Assembly (NCBI RefSeq): GCF_036898465.1
Contig: NZ_JARUMJ010000001.1
Span: forward strand, 5,828,001-5,892,000
Origin: Streptomyces sp. B21-105
Lineage (GTDB): Bacteria; Actinomycetota; Actinomycetes; Streptomycetales; Streptomycetaceae
DNA length: 64,000 nt
Direction: 5' to 3'
Position numbers and translations under genes: made by a program. This document shows, piece by piece, positions 24,790 to 33,131 of the stretch (position 1 is the stretch's first letter; every line of letters starts with the position of its first letter). Under the pieces are notes generated by a model. The model made no database searches. It saw nothing but the letters and a program-made list of their open reading frames with translations, and had not been told where the DNA came from.

Positions 24790-25590
24790 ATGACCGCAGC
24801 CGAGACAGCCACCACTCCCGCCGGCCCCACCACGGTCGAGTACATCCGCTACCGCATCCCGCAGGAGCGATCGGCGGAGTTCCTCGCCGCCTACACCCGG
24901 GGCGCGCGTCAGCTCGCGGCCTCCCCGCACTGCGTCGACTACGAACTCGCCCGCTGCGAGGAGGACTTCGAGCATTTCGTCCTGCGCATCACCTGGACGT
25001 CGACCGAGGACCACCTGGCGGGCTTCCGGGCCTCGGACCTCTTCCCCGCCTTCCTCGCCGAGATCCGCCCCTACGTCGGTCACATCGACGAGATGCGCCA
25101 CTACAAGGCCACCTCGGTGCGCGGCTCCGGCTCCGCCGTGCCCACGCTGTACGAGTGGGCCGGCGGCGCGGACGCCTTCACCCGGCTCACCGAGACCTTC
25201 TACGCCAAGGTGCTCCAGGACGACCTCCTCGCCCCCGTCTTCGCCGGCCTCGCCCCCGAGCACGCCGAACACGTCGCGCTCTGGCTCGCGGAGGTCTTCG
25301 GCGGGCCCGAGACCTACTCGGCGACCCAGGGCGGTCACAGCCACATGGTCGCCAAACACTTCGGCCGCGACATCAGCGAGCCCCAGCGCCGCCGCTGGGT
25401 CAACCTGATCCAGGACGCCGCCGACGAGGCCGGTCTGCCGACCGACGCCGAGTTCCGGTCCGCGTTCCTCGCCTACGTGGAGTGGGGCACGCGGCTCGCC
25501 GTCCACTTCTCCGGTCCGGACGCGGGGCCGCCGGCCGAGCAGCCGACGCCGAAGTGGGGATGGGGGGCGGCCCCGCCGTACCGGGGCTGA
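24790..25590 (+). CDS. ABM monooxygenase-like domain fused to group II truncated haemoglobin
   Basis: A 266-residue two-domain protein. Residues 15-105 form an antibiotic-biosynthesis-monooxygenase (ferredoxin-like) domain: VEYIRYRIPQERSAEFLAAY, CVDYELARCEED and FVLRITWTSTEDHLAGFRAS. Residues 115-240 are a truncated haemoglobin: YEWAGGADAFTRL, the ALWLAEVFGGPETYS segment typical of group II, the proximal His in HSHMVAKHF, and the Trp in RRRWVNLI that marks group II. The globin could bind oxygen or NO at haem; ABM domains oxidise quinones or degrade haem, so the fusion may supply oxygen or detoxify NO. ATG 24790 chosen; GTG 24778 is possible. It stands alone. Confidence 0.87.
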   Translation: MTAAETATTPAGPTTVEYIRYRIPQERSAEFLAAYTRGARQLAASPHCVDYELARCEEDFEHFVLRITWTSTEDHLAGFRASDLFPAFLAEIRPYVGHIDEMRHYKATSVRGSGSAVPTLYEWAGGADAFTRLTETFYAKVLQDDLLAPVFAGLAPEHAEHVALWLAEVFGGPETYSATQGGHSHMVAKHFGRDISEPQRRRWVNLIQDAADEAGLPTDAEFRSAFLAYVEWGTRLAVHFSGPDAGPPAEQPTPKWGWGAAPPYRG

Positions 25591-25623
25591 GCACGGCCGG
25601 CGGGCGGCCGGGGGTGGAGCCGG

Positions 25624-26529
25624 TCAGGCGGACGGCGCCTGCGACCCGGCCCCCGCCTTCCGCGCGTCGGCGCCCCAGCTCGCCAGCAGCCGCAGCGCCT
25701 CCGCGGAGGCCGACCCGGGCTCCGCGTGGTACGTCACCATCGTCTGCTCGCCGTCACCGGTCAGCCTGAACCCCTCGAAGTTCAGGGAGAGCTCACCGAC
25801 CAGCGGATGCCTCAGCCGCTTCACGCCGTGGCTCTTCTCCTTGACGTCGTGGGTCGCCCACAGCCGCCGGAAGTCCTCGCTCTTCACCGACAGTTCGCCC
25901 ACCAGCGCGGAGAGCCGCGGGTCGTCCGGGTAGCAGCCCGCGTCCATCCGCAGCGCGCAGACGATGTCGATCGCCTTCTGCTCCCAGTCCACGAACAGAT
26001 CCCGGTAGTCGGGGCGCAGGAAGACGAGCCGCGCCCAGTTGCGCTCCGCCACCGGCAGCTCCGCCCAGTCGCCGAAGACCGCCGCGGCCATGCGGTTCCA
26101 GCACAGGATCTCCGCGCGCCGTCCGACCAGGTACGCCGGCACCGAGTCCATCGTGTCCAGCAGCTGGCGCAGCGTGGACCGGACCTGCTGGGGCGGCCCG
26201 CTCTGCTTCTTCTTGTGCTTCGGCTTCGCGAGGTGGGTGAGGTGCGCGTGCTCGGCGTCCGTCAGCCGCAGGGCGCGCGCGATCGCGTCCAACACCTCCG
26301 CCGACACGTTCCGGCCGTTGCCCTGCTCCAGACGCGTGTAGTACGCCACCGAGACCCCGGCCAGCTGCGCCAGCTCCTCGCGCCGCAGCCCGGGCACCCT
26401 GCGGTGCCGTCCGAAGTCCGGCAGCCCCACGTCCTCCGGCTTCAGCCGGGCCCGCCGGGTGCGCAGGAACTCACTGAGCTCGGCACGCCGGTCGAGGGGG
26501 GCGCCGGGAGGTTCGGGGCGATCGTCCAT
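25624..26529 (-). CDS. XRE-family regulator with MmyB-like ligand-binding domain
   Basis: A 301-residue transcription factor. The N-terminal helix-turn-helix is GLRREELAQLAGVSVAYYTRLEQG followed by VSAEVLDAIARALRLTDAEHAHL. The C-terminal 190 residues are the MmyB-like LBD, a PAS-like fold, with VPAYLVGRRAEILCWNRMAAAVFGDW. Actinobacteria carry many such regulators, usually repressing a neighbouring divergent oxidoreductase gene and responding to small molecules or fatty acids. That is the layout here: the zinc alcohol dehydrogenase starts 170 bases away on the other strand. The start at ATG 26527-26529 (MDDRPEPPG) was chosen over upstream codons, since TACTGG lies just ahead of it and the upstream extension is unlike any family. 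Confidence 0.9.
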   Translation of the reverse strand: MDDRPEPPGAPLDRRAELSEFLRTRRARLKPEDVGLPDFGRHRRVPGLRREELAQLAGVSVAYYTRLEQGNGRNVSAEVLDAIARALRLTDAEHAHLTHLAKPKHKKKQSGPPQQVRSTLRQLLDTMDSVPAYLVGRRAEILCWNRMAAAVFGDWAELPVAERNWARLVFLRPDYRDLFVDWEQKAIDIVCALRMDAGCYPDDPRLSALVGELSVKSEDFRRLWATHDVKEKSHGVKRLRHPLVGELSLNFEGFRLTGDGEQTMVTYHAEPGSASAEALRLLASWGADARKAGAGSQAPSA

Positions 26530-26699
26530 GACGTCCAGTATTCCCGGTCGTACGCCCAGCAGCCTGACCCCGCCAGTGGTAGGCACGGCAGTCGTACGCA
26601 GAAGCGTGACCTGGGTGAACACGGTGGAATGGGGGAACCTGGACGGCATGCCCGGTCCGAAGGCAGGCCGGGACGACCCCCTCGCTAGGAGAACCACGC

Positions 26700-27740
26700 A
26701 TGACCACCGTTGCCGCGTACGCCGCATCCGCAGCCAAGGCTCCGCTGGAGCGCACGACGATCGAACGCCGCCCGGTGCGCGAGTTCGACGTGCTCATCGA
26801 CATCGAGTTCGCCGGCATCTGCCACTCCGACATCCACCAGGCCAGGGAGGGCTGGGGCGAGGCCATCTTCCCGATGGTGCCCGGCCACGAGATCGCGGGC
26901 GTCGTCTCCGAGGTCGGCCCCGGCGTCACGAAGTTCGCCGTCGGCGACCGCGTGGGCGTCGGCTGCCTCGTCGACTCCTGCCGGGAGTGCGACAACTGCA
27001 AGGCCGGCCTCGAGCAGTACTGCACCGGCGGCGGCGTCGGCACCTACAACGCCGTCGGCAAGGACGGCGAGCCCACCTACGGCGGCTACTCGCAGAAGAT
27101 CGTCGTCGACGAGAACTACGTCCTGCGCATCCCCGACGGCCTGGGGCTCGACGAGGCCGCGCCGCTGCTCTGCGCCGGCATCACCACGTACTCCCCGCTC
27201 AGGCACTGGAACGCCGGCCCGGGCAAGAAGGTCGCGATCCTCGGCATGGGCGGCCTCGGCCACATGGGCGTCAAGATCGCACACGCGCTCGGCGCCGAGG
27301 TGACCGTCCTGTCCCAGTCGCTGCGCAAGAAGGACGACGGCCTCAAGCTGGGCGCCGACCACTACTACGCCACCAGCGACGAGAAGACCTTCGAGGACCT
27401 GCGCGGCACCTTCGACCTCATCCTCTCCACGGTCTCCGCCCCGCTGAACCTGGACGCCTACCTGTCCCTGCTGCGGACGGACGGCGCCTTCGTGAACGTC
27501 GGCGCGCCCGAGGAGCCCGTCGCGCTCAACCTGTTCTCGGTGATCGGCGGCCGCAAGACCCTCGCCGGCTCCGGCATCGGCGGCATCCAGGAGACCCAGG
27601 AGATGCTGGACTTCTGCGCCGAGCACGGCTTCGGCGCGGAGATCGAGTTGATCAGCGCCGCCGAGATCAACGAGGCGTACGAGCGGGTGCTCGCCAGCGA
27701 CGTTCGCTACCGCTTCGTCATCGACGCCTCGACGATCTGA
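26700..27740 (+). CDS. Zinc-dependent NAD(P) alcohol dehydrogenase (cinnamyl-alcohol type)
   Basis: A 346-residue medium-chain dehydrogenase/reductase that oxidises alcohols or reduces aldehydes. Catalytic zinc ligands are in GICHSDIHQ (Cys41) and GHEIAG (His63, Glu64); the structural zinc is held by four Cys in [16 protein letters not shown]. The Rossmann motif [20 protein letters not shown] is at about residue 180. The NAD/NADP choice is set after this strand by the SQSLRKK segment, which favours NADPH as in YahK-like enzymes. AGGAGAACCACGC precedes the ATG. It is divergent from the XRE regulator, its likely repressor. A perfect stem with T tail follows the gene. Confidence 0.93.
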   Translation: MTTVAAYAASAAKAPLERTTIERRPVREFDVLIDIEFAGICHSDIHQAREGWGEAIFPMVPGHEIAGVVSEVGPGVTKFAVGDRVGVGCLVDSCRECDNCKAGLEQYCTGGGVGTYNAVGKDGEPTYGGYSQKIVVDENYVLRIPDGLGLDEAAPLLCAGITTYSPLRHWNAGPGKKVAILGMGGLGHMGVKIAHALGAEVTVLSQSLRKKDDGLKLGADHYYATSDEKTFEDLRGTFDLILSTVSAPLNLDAYLSLLRTDGAFVNVGAPEEPVALNLFSVIGGRKTLAGSGIGGIQETQEMLDFCAEHGFGAEIELISAAEINEAYERVLASDVRYRFVIDASTI

Positions 27741-27772
27741 CGGACCTCGGGACTGTCGGTTCTCGGGAGAGC

Positions 27773-27798
27773 GCTCCGGCGGACGCCGGAGCCTGGTT
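27773..27798 (+). terminator. Rho-independent terminator of the alcohol dehydrogenase gene
   Basis: GCTCCGGC (27773-27780), loop GGAC and GCCGGAGC (27785-27792), followed by TGGTTTT. Confidence 0.75.
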
Positions 27799-27812
27799 TT
27801 CGGGCAGGGTGC

Positions 27813-27892
27813 CCGGCCCTTTCAGGGCCGGGGTGATGCCTGCTCCCGCGGAGCGGGGCAGGGGTAGCCGGATCGCCGCCAGGGCGATCCGG
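27813..27892 (+). repeat. Two hairpins at the left side of the tnpB element
   Basis: CCGGCCCT (27813-27820), TTC, AGGGCCGG (27824-27831) is a perfect stem followed by GGTGATGCC, resembling the hairpin-plus-GGATGTC layout at the right end of the same element (29331-29360). A second perfect stem pairs CCGGATCGCC (27868-27877) with GGCGATCCGG (27883-27892). They may mark the left end of the insertion or be left from an older copy. Confidence 0.45.
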
Positions 27893-27992
27893 TGTCGTCG
27901 GGGATGCGGAGGGCGGCCGCGGTCGGGTGGTGGTGACGGGGAGTCGAGAGTCCCGGGGCCGGTGGCCGGTGGTGTGGTCACTCGCATGGGTG

Positions 27993-29343
27993 ATGGTGAT
28001 CGATGAGGTGCGCTGCTGGGGAAAGTGTGGTCTAGGTTTCGGGGCATGGCGGTTTCGGATGTACCCGACGGGTGAGCAGGAGCGGCAGATGCTGCTGCAC
28101 TGCGCGCACGCGCGGTACGTGTGGAACCTCGCCGTGGAGCAGCACGCGCACTGGCGGCCGGGCCGCGGGTCCGCGCCGGGGTTTGCCGAGCAGTGCCGTC
28201 AGCTCACCGAGGCCCGGCGGGACAACGAGTGGCTGCGCCGGGAACGCGGACGTACAGCAGCAGGCCCTCAAGGACTTCGCCGCAGCCAAGAACGCCCGCT
28301 TCACGTCCGGGTTCGGTGAGCCGACCCGGCGCAGGAAGTACCGGCACGAGGGGTTCCGCGTCATCGGCACCGACCGCGTCCCCGAGTACCACGAGGACGG
28401 CACACCGAAGCTGAACGCGAAGACCGGCAGACAGGTCATGGGCCGGTCCGTCGTAGTACGGAAGCTGAACCGGCGATGGGCGCGGGTGAAGGTGCCCGGC
28501 TGCGACTGGGTCCGCTTCCGCCTCAGCGCGAGCGGCAAGGGTGCGAAGCTGCCCGACGCGAAGACGTTCAGGGTCACCTTCCGCGACGGGCAGTGGCATA
28601 TCGCGTTCGCCGTCGTCCCCGACCCGGCCAGGGCGCCCGGCACTGGCGAAGTCATCGGCGTCGACCGCGGCATCGCCGTCACCGCCGCCCTCTCCGACGG
28701 GCGGCGACTGAACTGCCCACAGCTCACCGCACGCGAACACGCCCAGATCCGCAAACACCAGCGCCGCGCCGCCCGCGCTCCCAAAGGCAGCGACCGCAAG
28801 ACCGCCGCCTACGCGGCCGTCGCACGGCTCAAGGCCCGCGAGGCGAACCGCCGCAAGGACTGGTGTGAGAAGACCAGCACGCTGCTCGCCCGCAGCTACG
28901 ACCTGATCCGCTTCGAGAAGCTGAACATCAAGAACATGACCCGCTCAGCGAAGGGCACCGTGGAGCAGCCCGGCCGAGGCGTCCGGCAGAAGGCGGGGTT
29001 GAACCGGGGCATCCTCGCCCGGGGCTGGGGCCTGCTGCGGCAGCGCACCGGGCACAAGGCCCCGGGCCGGGTCCAGGACGTCCCGGCCCCCTACACATCT
29101 CTGCGGTGCAGCGCCTGTGGCTGGATCGACAAGAACTCGCGCAAGAGCCAAGCCGAGTTCGTCTGTTCCTCCTGCGGCTTCACCTGTAACGCGGACACCA
29201 ACGCCAGTAGCAACATCGCGGCAGGACAGGGCGGGATCCCCCGCCCCCGGCGAACAGCCGGTGCCGGAGGGGTGACAATGGCCAGCAGCCGTTCGAGCAC
29301 CCGTGAACCTCAACCCAAACCGGTTGGAATCCCCCTCTTTTAA
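27993..29343 (+). pseudogene. tnpB: Stand-alone TnpB (IS605/IS1341-type RNA-guided nuclease) with a frameshift
   Basis: The N-terminal part (AWRFRMYPTGEQERQMLLHC to NEWLR) is read in one frame up to about 28238, and the rest (NADVQQQALKDFAAAK onwards) in another. Two bases appear to be lost at about 28238: restoring a GC there gives the expected WLRAGNADVQQQAL. The C-terminal part is otherwise complete. RuvC acidic residues lie in IGVDRGIAVTAAL (Asp), IRFEKLNIKNM (Glu) and CNADTNASSNIA (Asp), and a Cys4 zinc ribbon is formed by CSACGW and CSSCGF. No tnpA transposase is adjacent. TnpB proteins are guide-RNA-directed nucleases and ancestors of Cas12; this copy is probably inactive unless the shift is bypassed. 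The first codon is uncertain. Confidence 0.85.
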
Positions 29344-29360
29344 GAGGGGGAGGATGTCAA
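29331..29360 (+). mobile_element. Right end of the tnpB element with terminal hairpin (omega-RNA 3' region)
   Basis: CCCCCTCTT (29331-29339) and AAGAGGGGG (29342-29350) form a near-perfect stem that contains the tnpB stop codon, followed by AGGATGTCAA. This is the usual right-end layout of IS605/IS1341-type elements, where the last 100-200 bases of tnpB plus this end encode the guide RNA scaffold. The element should end at or just after 29360. Confidence 0.6.
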
Positions 29361-29380
29361 GAAGACGGCCACCGAGCCGC

Positions 29381-29430
29381 CACCCGCCCGGCCGCCGCCA
29401 CCCGCCCGGCCGCCGCCACCCGCCCGTCCG
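29381..29430. repeat. 18-bp tandem repeat
   Basis: CACCCGCCCGGCCGCCGC is repeated from 29381, again from 29399 and partly from 29417. It lies between the tnpB element's right end and the stop of the DUF4389 gene. Confidence 0.65.
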
Positions 29431-29465
29431 CCCCGGCCGTCCGCGTCTGCCGGCTCGGCCGGCCG

Positions 29466-30188
29466 TCACGGTCCGGAGCCGCCAGGCCTGTCAGGGCCGC
29501 CGGAGGTGCCGGCCGGGGACTTCGTCAGCGGGTCCGGGGAGTCCTGGGGGCCCATGTCGAGGCGGAACGGCGGATACACGTCGGTCATCAACGCCGCGTA
29601 GGCGGCCACCCGCACGACCCAGCGGGCCAGCCCGATCAGGAAATCGAACAGGTGGACCGGGTAACGGCCGGTGAACGCCAGGATGATCACGGCGACCAGC
29701 GACAGGAAGTAGACCAGGCCGCCGCCGTGCCAGCGGTCCGACTCGCCCCAGCCCCAGCCCCAGTCGCCTACGAACATCCCCACGACGATGTACTGCGGGA
29801 TCGCCAGCAGCCACCACTTCACCAGGACCAGGCCCCGGGACAGTCGCTCCGGATAGGCCACGTCGAGATGCGCCGGGTAGTCGGCCACGTCGGCCAGGGT
29901 GAACGGCGGATACCGGTCGGTGCCGAGCGCGGCGTGGGCGTAGTAGCTGACGCGCCAGTTCCAGCGCATGACGCCCACGTTGAAGTCGAACAGCGACCGC
30001 GGATACCGGCCGGTGAACAGGATGGCGAAGAACGCGACGACGGTCACGAAGAAGAACGCGATCCACAGGAAGAACAGCACGATGTAGTGCGGGACGGCGA
30101 GAAGCCACTTCACCAGCCACAGCCATCTGGACAGCCGAGGATCGAGGAAGGCCTCGACCCGCACGGGCGACCCGGCGACCGGATTCAT
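29466..30188 (-). CDS. DUF4389 integral membrane protein (two repeats)
   Basis: A 240-residue membrane protein with an internal duplication. Each half has the DUF4389 pattern of an amphipathic start, a membrane helix and TGRYP-hL-FDF: first half [19 protein letters not shown] and [20 protein letters not shown], second half [16 protein letters not shown] and [19 protein letters not shown], each closed by YPPF-(R/T)L. About four to five helices are expected. The C-terminal 30 residues are Pro/Gly-rich and soluble. GAGGAGCTGATCGAC before the ATG is a good ribosome-binding site. Function of the family is unknown; it is common in actinobacteria. Confidence 0.85.
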   Translation of the reverse strand: MNPVAGSPVRVEAFLDPRLSRWLWLVKWLLAVPHYIVLFFLWIAFFFVTVVAFFAILFTGRYPRSLFDFNVGVMRWNWRVSYYAHAALGTDRYPPFTLADVADYPAHLDVAYPERLSRGLVLVKWWLLAIPQYIVVGMFVGDWGWGWGESDRWHGGGLVYFLSLVAVIILAFTGRYPVHLFDFLIGLARWVVRVAAYAALMTDVYPPFRLDMGPQDSPDPLTKSPAGTSGGPDRPGGSGP

Positions 30189-30410
30189 GTCGATCAGCTC
30201 CTCTCGAGCGCCCCCGCCCCGGCGGCCACCGCCCCCGTCCCCACCCGGAGCGGCGGGCGGACGGGCGGTTTCCTGATCATGAATTCAGGCTCGCACAGGA
30301 ACACAGAGGCTGCGACCGGGCCGACCCGACCTGCCCCCTGCCAGGTGCAGGAGGTGCAGGTGCAGGTGCAGGTGCAGGCGTCGGCCGCGCTGCGGGCGCT
30401 CGAGCGGCGG
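30189..30410. repeat. Intergenic stretch with hexanucleotide microsatellite
   Basis: AGGTGC is tandemly repeated, slightly imperfectly, at about 30343-30379. The left part of the gap holds the promoter of the DUF4389 gene (minus strand). No gene is apparent. Confidence 0.6.
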
Positions 30411-31529
30411 TCAGTGCGGCATCGTCGCCGGGCTGCCGCCGTTCGCCTCGTAGCCCGCGACCGCCAGCGCGCGGTAGACCGCGAACTCCGCCGCCGGGTC
30501 CGGGGAGAGCGTCCAGGGGAGCGCGCCGACGTGGCCGTCCACGTGGACCAGCTGGCTCATCGCCTCCGACCAGCGCTCGGAGCGGACCAGGAAGAAGACC
30601 AGCAGATGCCGGACGTGCGCCAGCATCGGATCGTCGGGCCGCGCCGCGTGCACCGCGAACAGCGCGCCGTGCACAGCCTTCGTCACGACCTCGCTCTGGT
30701 AGAAGCTCCTGACCAGGTTCACCTCGGGAAGGTGCTCGAAGACCGCGAAGAGGGGCATCGCCGCGAGAAGGGAGCCCCGCGGGGCTCTCGCCGCCGCGGC
30801 CTCCGCGAAGTCGTACGCCAGCTCACGCGAACCGTGCCACTTCTCGCACCAGTAGTGCAGGGCCGCGAGATGCGCCCCCATGTGCGCCGGAGCGCGGTCA
30901 AGGATCTGCAGCCAGAGCTGCTCGAACTCGGCCTGCGAGTACCGCAGGCCGCGGGCCACCGACAGTTCGACGATGTACGGGATCGGGTCACCGGGGGCCA
31001 GCAGCGCCGCCTGCCCGCAGGTGTCCTTCGCCTCCTCCATGATGATCCGGAAGTCGTCCGTGCCCGGGGTGGACGTGCGCCAGGCCTGCTGGACCAGGAA
31101 CTCGGCGTGCACCGCCGCACCGCCCGCGTCCTTCGGCGCCTCCGCCCGCCACACCCGCAGCCACTGACCGCCGGGCGCATCGCTGACCCCGCCCGGCCGC
31201 TGCTGCAGCTCCAGCGCCGCCGCGCCCGCGAAGGCCTGGACGCGCTGCCAGCGCACCTCGCCCTCCGCCTCGGTGCCGGCCAGCAGCTGCTGCGCGGCCC
31301 GGTAGTCCTGCGTGCGCTGCACCACGTCCAGCACGTTCAGCAGGTCCTGGTCGGGGCCGGGCATCCGGATGTCCAGTTCCTCCGTGCTCAGGAAACCGTA
31401 GGTCGCCGGGTCCGCGGCGTCCGGATGATCCGCCGGGACCAGCCCCACCAGGCCGCGCCTGCGCCGCAGCAGCGCCAGCAGCACGAAGCCGATCATGATC
31501 ACGGCGGTCAGGACCCAGAGAATCTCCAT
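30411..31529 (-). CDS. N-terminally anchored helical-repeat protein, unknown function
   Basis: A 372-residue protein with one N-terminal membrane helix (ILWVLTAVIMIGFVLLALL) followed by Arg-rich RRRRG, placing the bulk in the cytoplasm. The remaining 340 residues are helical and look like divergent TPR or SEL1-type repeats: QDLLNVLDVVQRTQDYRAAQQLLAG, AEFEQLWLQILDRAPAHMGAHLAALHYWCEKWHGSRELAYDFAEAAA and MLAHVRHLLVFFLVRSERWSEAMSQLV. No catalytic motif is visible. It is divergent from metB, about 160 bases apart. It is a conserved hypothetical in Streptomyces at this position, as I recall; a scaffold or chaperone-like role is only a guess. Confidence 0.78.
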   Translation of the reverse strand: MEILWVLTAVIMIGFVLLALLRRRRGLVGLVPADHPDAADPATYGFLSTEELDIRMPGPDQDLLNVLDVVQRTQDYRAAQQLLAGTEAEGEVRWQRVQAFAGAAALELQQRPGGVSDAPGGQWLRVWRAEAPKDAGGAAVHAEFLVQQAWRTSTPGTDDFRIIMEEAKDTCGQAALLAPGDPIPYIVELSVARGLRYSQAEFEQLWLQILDRAPAHMGAHLAALHYWCEKWHGSRELAYDFAEAAAARAPRGSLLAAMPLFAVFEHLPEVNLVRSFYQSEVVTKAVHGALFAVHAARPDDPMLAHVRHLLVFFLVRSERWSEAMSQLVHVDGHVGALPWTLSPDPAAEFAVYRALAVAGYEANGGSPATMPH

Positions 31530-31673
31530 GCCACAAGCGAACCAGACCGCGCCGACAATTGGCCAACCCGCCCCCCATGCCTGTGGAAAAACGTCCCTGC
31601 CGGCAGGGACGGTGGTGACGGCGGAGCCGGACCCCCGTTACGCCCGCCGCCCGCACCGGGCCCGCGAGCGGAC

Positions 31674-31679
31674 TACGCT
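31674..31679 (+). promoter_or_regulatory. -10 box of leaderless metB
   Basis: TACGCT is followed by 8 bases and the metB ATG at 31688. No ribosome-binding site is visible. Confidence 0.5.
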
Positions 31680-31687
31680 CGGGGCCC

Positions 31688-32854
31688 ATGAGCGACAGGC
31701 ACATCAGTCAGCACTTCGAGACCCTCGCGATCCACGCGGGCAACACCGCGGACCCCCTCACCGGCGCGGTCGTCCCGCCGATCTACCAGGTCTCGACCTA
31801 CAAGCAGGACGGCGTCGGCGGTCTGCGCGGCGGCTACGAGTACAGCCGCAGCGCCAACCCGACGAGGACCGCCCTCGAGGAGAACCTCGCCGCCCTCGAA
31901 GGCGGCAGCCGAGGCCTCGCGTTCGCTTCCGGACTGGCGGCCGAGGACTGCCTGTTGCGTACGCTGCTCAGCCCCGGCGACCACGTGGTCATCCCCAACG
32001 ACGCCTACGGCGGCACGTTCCGGCTGTTCGCCAAGGTCGTCGCCCGCTGGGGCGTGGAATGGTCGGTCGCCGACACCGGCGACGCCTCCGCCGTCCGGGC
32101 CGCGATCACACCGAAGACCAAGGCCGTGTGGGTGGAGACGCCCTCCAACCCGCTCCTCGGCATCACCGACATCGCCGCCGTGGCCCAGGTCGCCCGTGAG
32201 GCCGGCGCCCGCCTCGTCGTCGACAACACCTTCGCCACGCCGTACCTGCAGCAGCCGCTGTCACTCGGCGCGGACGTCGTCGTGCACTCCCTGACCAAGT
32301 ACATGGGCGGCCACTCGGACGTCGTCGGCGGCGCGCTGGTCACCGGCGACGCGGAGCTCGGCGAGGAACTGGCGTTCCATCAGAACGCGATGGGCGCGGT
32401 GGCCGGACCCTTCGACTCCTGGCTGGTGCTGCGCGGCGCGAAGACGCTGGCGGTGCGCATGGACCGGCACAGCGAGAACGCCACCAGGATCGCCGACATG
32501 CTGACCCGTCACGCGCGCGTGACGAGCGTGCTGTACCCGGGCCTGCCGGAGCACCCCGGTCACGAGGTCGCCGCCAAGCAGATGCGGGCCTTCGGCGGCA
32601 TGGTCTCCTTCCGGGTCGCCGGCGGCGAGGAGGCGGCGGTCGAGGTCTGCAACCGCGCCAAGGTGTTCACCCTCGGCGAGTCGCTGGGCGGCGTCGAGTC
32701 CCTCATCGAGCACCCGGGCCGTATGACGCACGCGTCCGTGGTCGGCTCCGCCCTCGAGGTGCCCGGGGACCTCGTCCGCCTCTCGGTCGGCATCGAGAAC
32801 GTCGACGACCTGCTCGAGGACCTGCACCAGGCCCTCGGACAGCTGTCCGCGTAG
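31688..32854 (+). CDS. metB: Cystathionine gamma-synthase (Cys/Met metabolism PLP enzyme)
   Basis: A 388-residue fold-type I PLP enzyme. The PLP Lys lies in VVHSLTKYMGGHSDVVGGAL; upstream are PPIYQVSTYKQDGVGGLRGGYEYSRSANPTR-type residues (phosphate-binding Tyr/Arg), GSRGLAFASGLAAED and the Asp in VDNTFATPYLQQP. The family joins O-succinyl/acetyl-homoserine with cysteine to cystathionine for methionine, or runs the reverse lyase direction; in actinomycetes both activities have been seen, so synthase is the best but not certain call. The FTLGESLGGVESLIEHP segment near the end is typical of both. Leaderless start. Divergent from the helical-repeat protein and followed by the sigma/membrane pair on the other strand. 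Confidence 0.92.
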   Translation: MSDRHISQHFETLAIHAGNTADPLTGAVVPPIYQVSTYKQDGVGGLRGGYEYSRSANPTRTALEENLAALEGGSRGLAFASGLAAEDCLLRTLLSPGDHVVIPNDAYGGTFRLFAKVVARWGVEWSVADTGDASAVRAAITPKTKAVWVETPSNPLLGITDIAAVAQVAREAGARLVVDNTFATPYLQQPLSLGADVVVHSLTKYMGGHSDVVGGALVTGDAELGEELAFHQNAMGAVAGPFDSWLVLRGAKTLAVRMDRHSENATRIADMLTRHARVTSVLYPGLPEHPGHEVAAKQMRAFGGMVSFRVAGGEEAAVEVCNRAKVFTLGESLGGVESLIEHPGRMTHASVVGSALEVPGDLVRLSVGIENVDDLLEDLHQALGQLSA

Positions 32855-32882
32855 CCGTCCGCGCAGCCGTCCGCGCGGGTCG

Positions 32883-33131
32883 TCACCAGTCGGTGAGCGG
32901 TGGAGTCGTCTGCGACGGCGGCTCCACCCACGGCTCGGCGACCGCAGCCCACACGAGGAACGCCACGGTGGCCGCGCACAGCAGCAGCCACAGCAGTCGC
33001 AGGGCCAGCGTCCGCCGGCGCAGCATCCGGCTGCCCCGGCGCACGACGTCCGGGTAGAGCTCCGCCGGCAGCGGAGGGGCCGTGCCCTCCAGCATCCGGC
33101 GGACGGCGGCCTCCCGGGCGGCCCGGTTCAC
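32883..33131 (-). CDS. Small single-pass membrane protein paired with a sigma-like factor
   Basis: An 82-residue protein with a basic cytoplasmic N-terminus of about 45 residues (AAREAAVRRMLEGTAPPLPAEL) and one membrane helix (LRLLWLLLCAATVAFLVWAAVAE), then a short outside tail. Its GTG start overlaps the stop of the upstream sigma-like gene by 4 bases (GTGA), so they are co-translated. Position, size and topology are those of a minimal anti-sigma factor or an associated regulator, but there is no zinc-binding HxxxCxxC motif, so this is inference from context. Confidence 0.7.
   Translation of the reverse strand: MNRAAREAAVRRMLEGTAPPLPAELYPDVVRRGSRMLRRRTLALRLLWLLLCAATVAFLVWAAVAEPWVEPPSQTTPPLTDW

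Noticed and set aside
28945..29469. Minus-strand frame across the end of tnpB
   Set aside because: It begins inside tnpB antisense and gains length from the 18-bp GC repeat; no gene signals.
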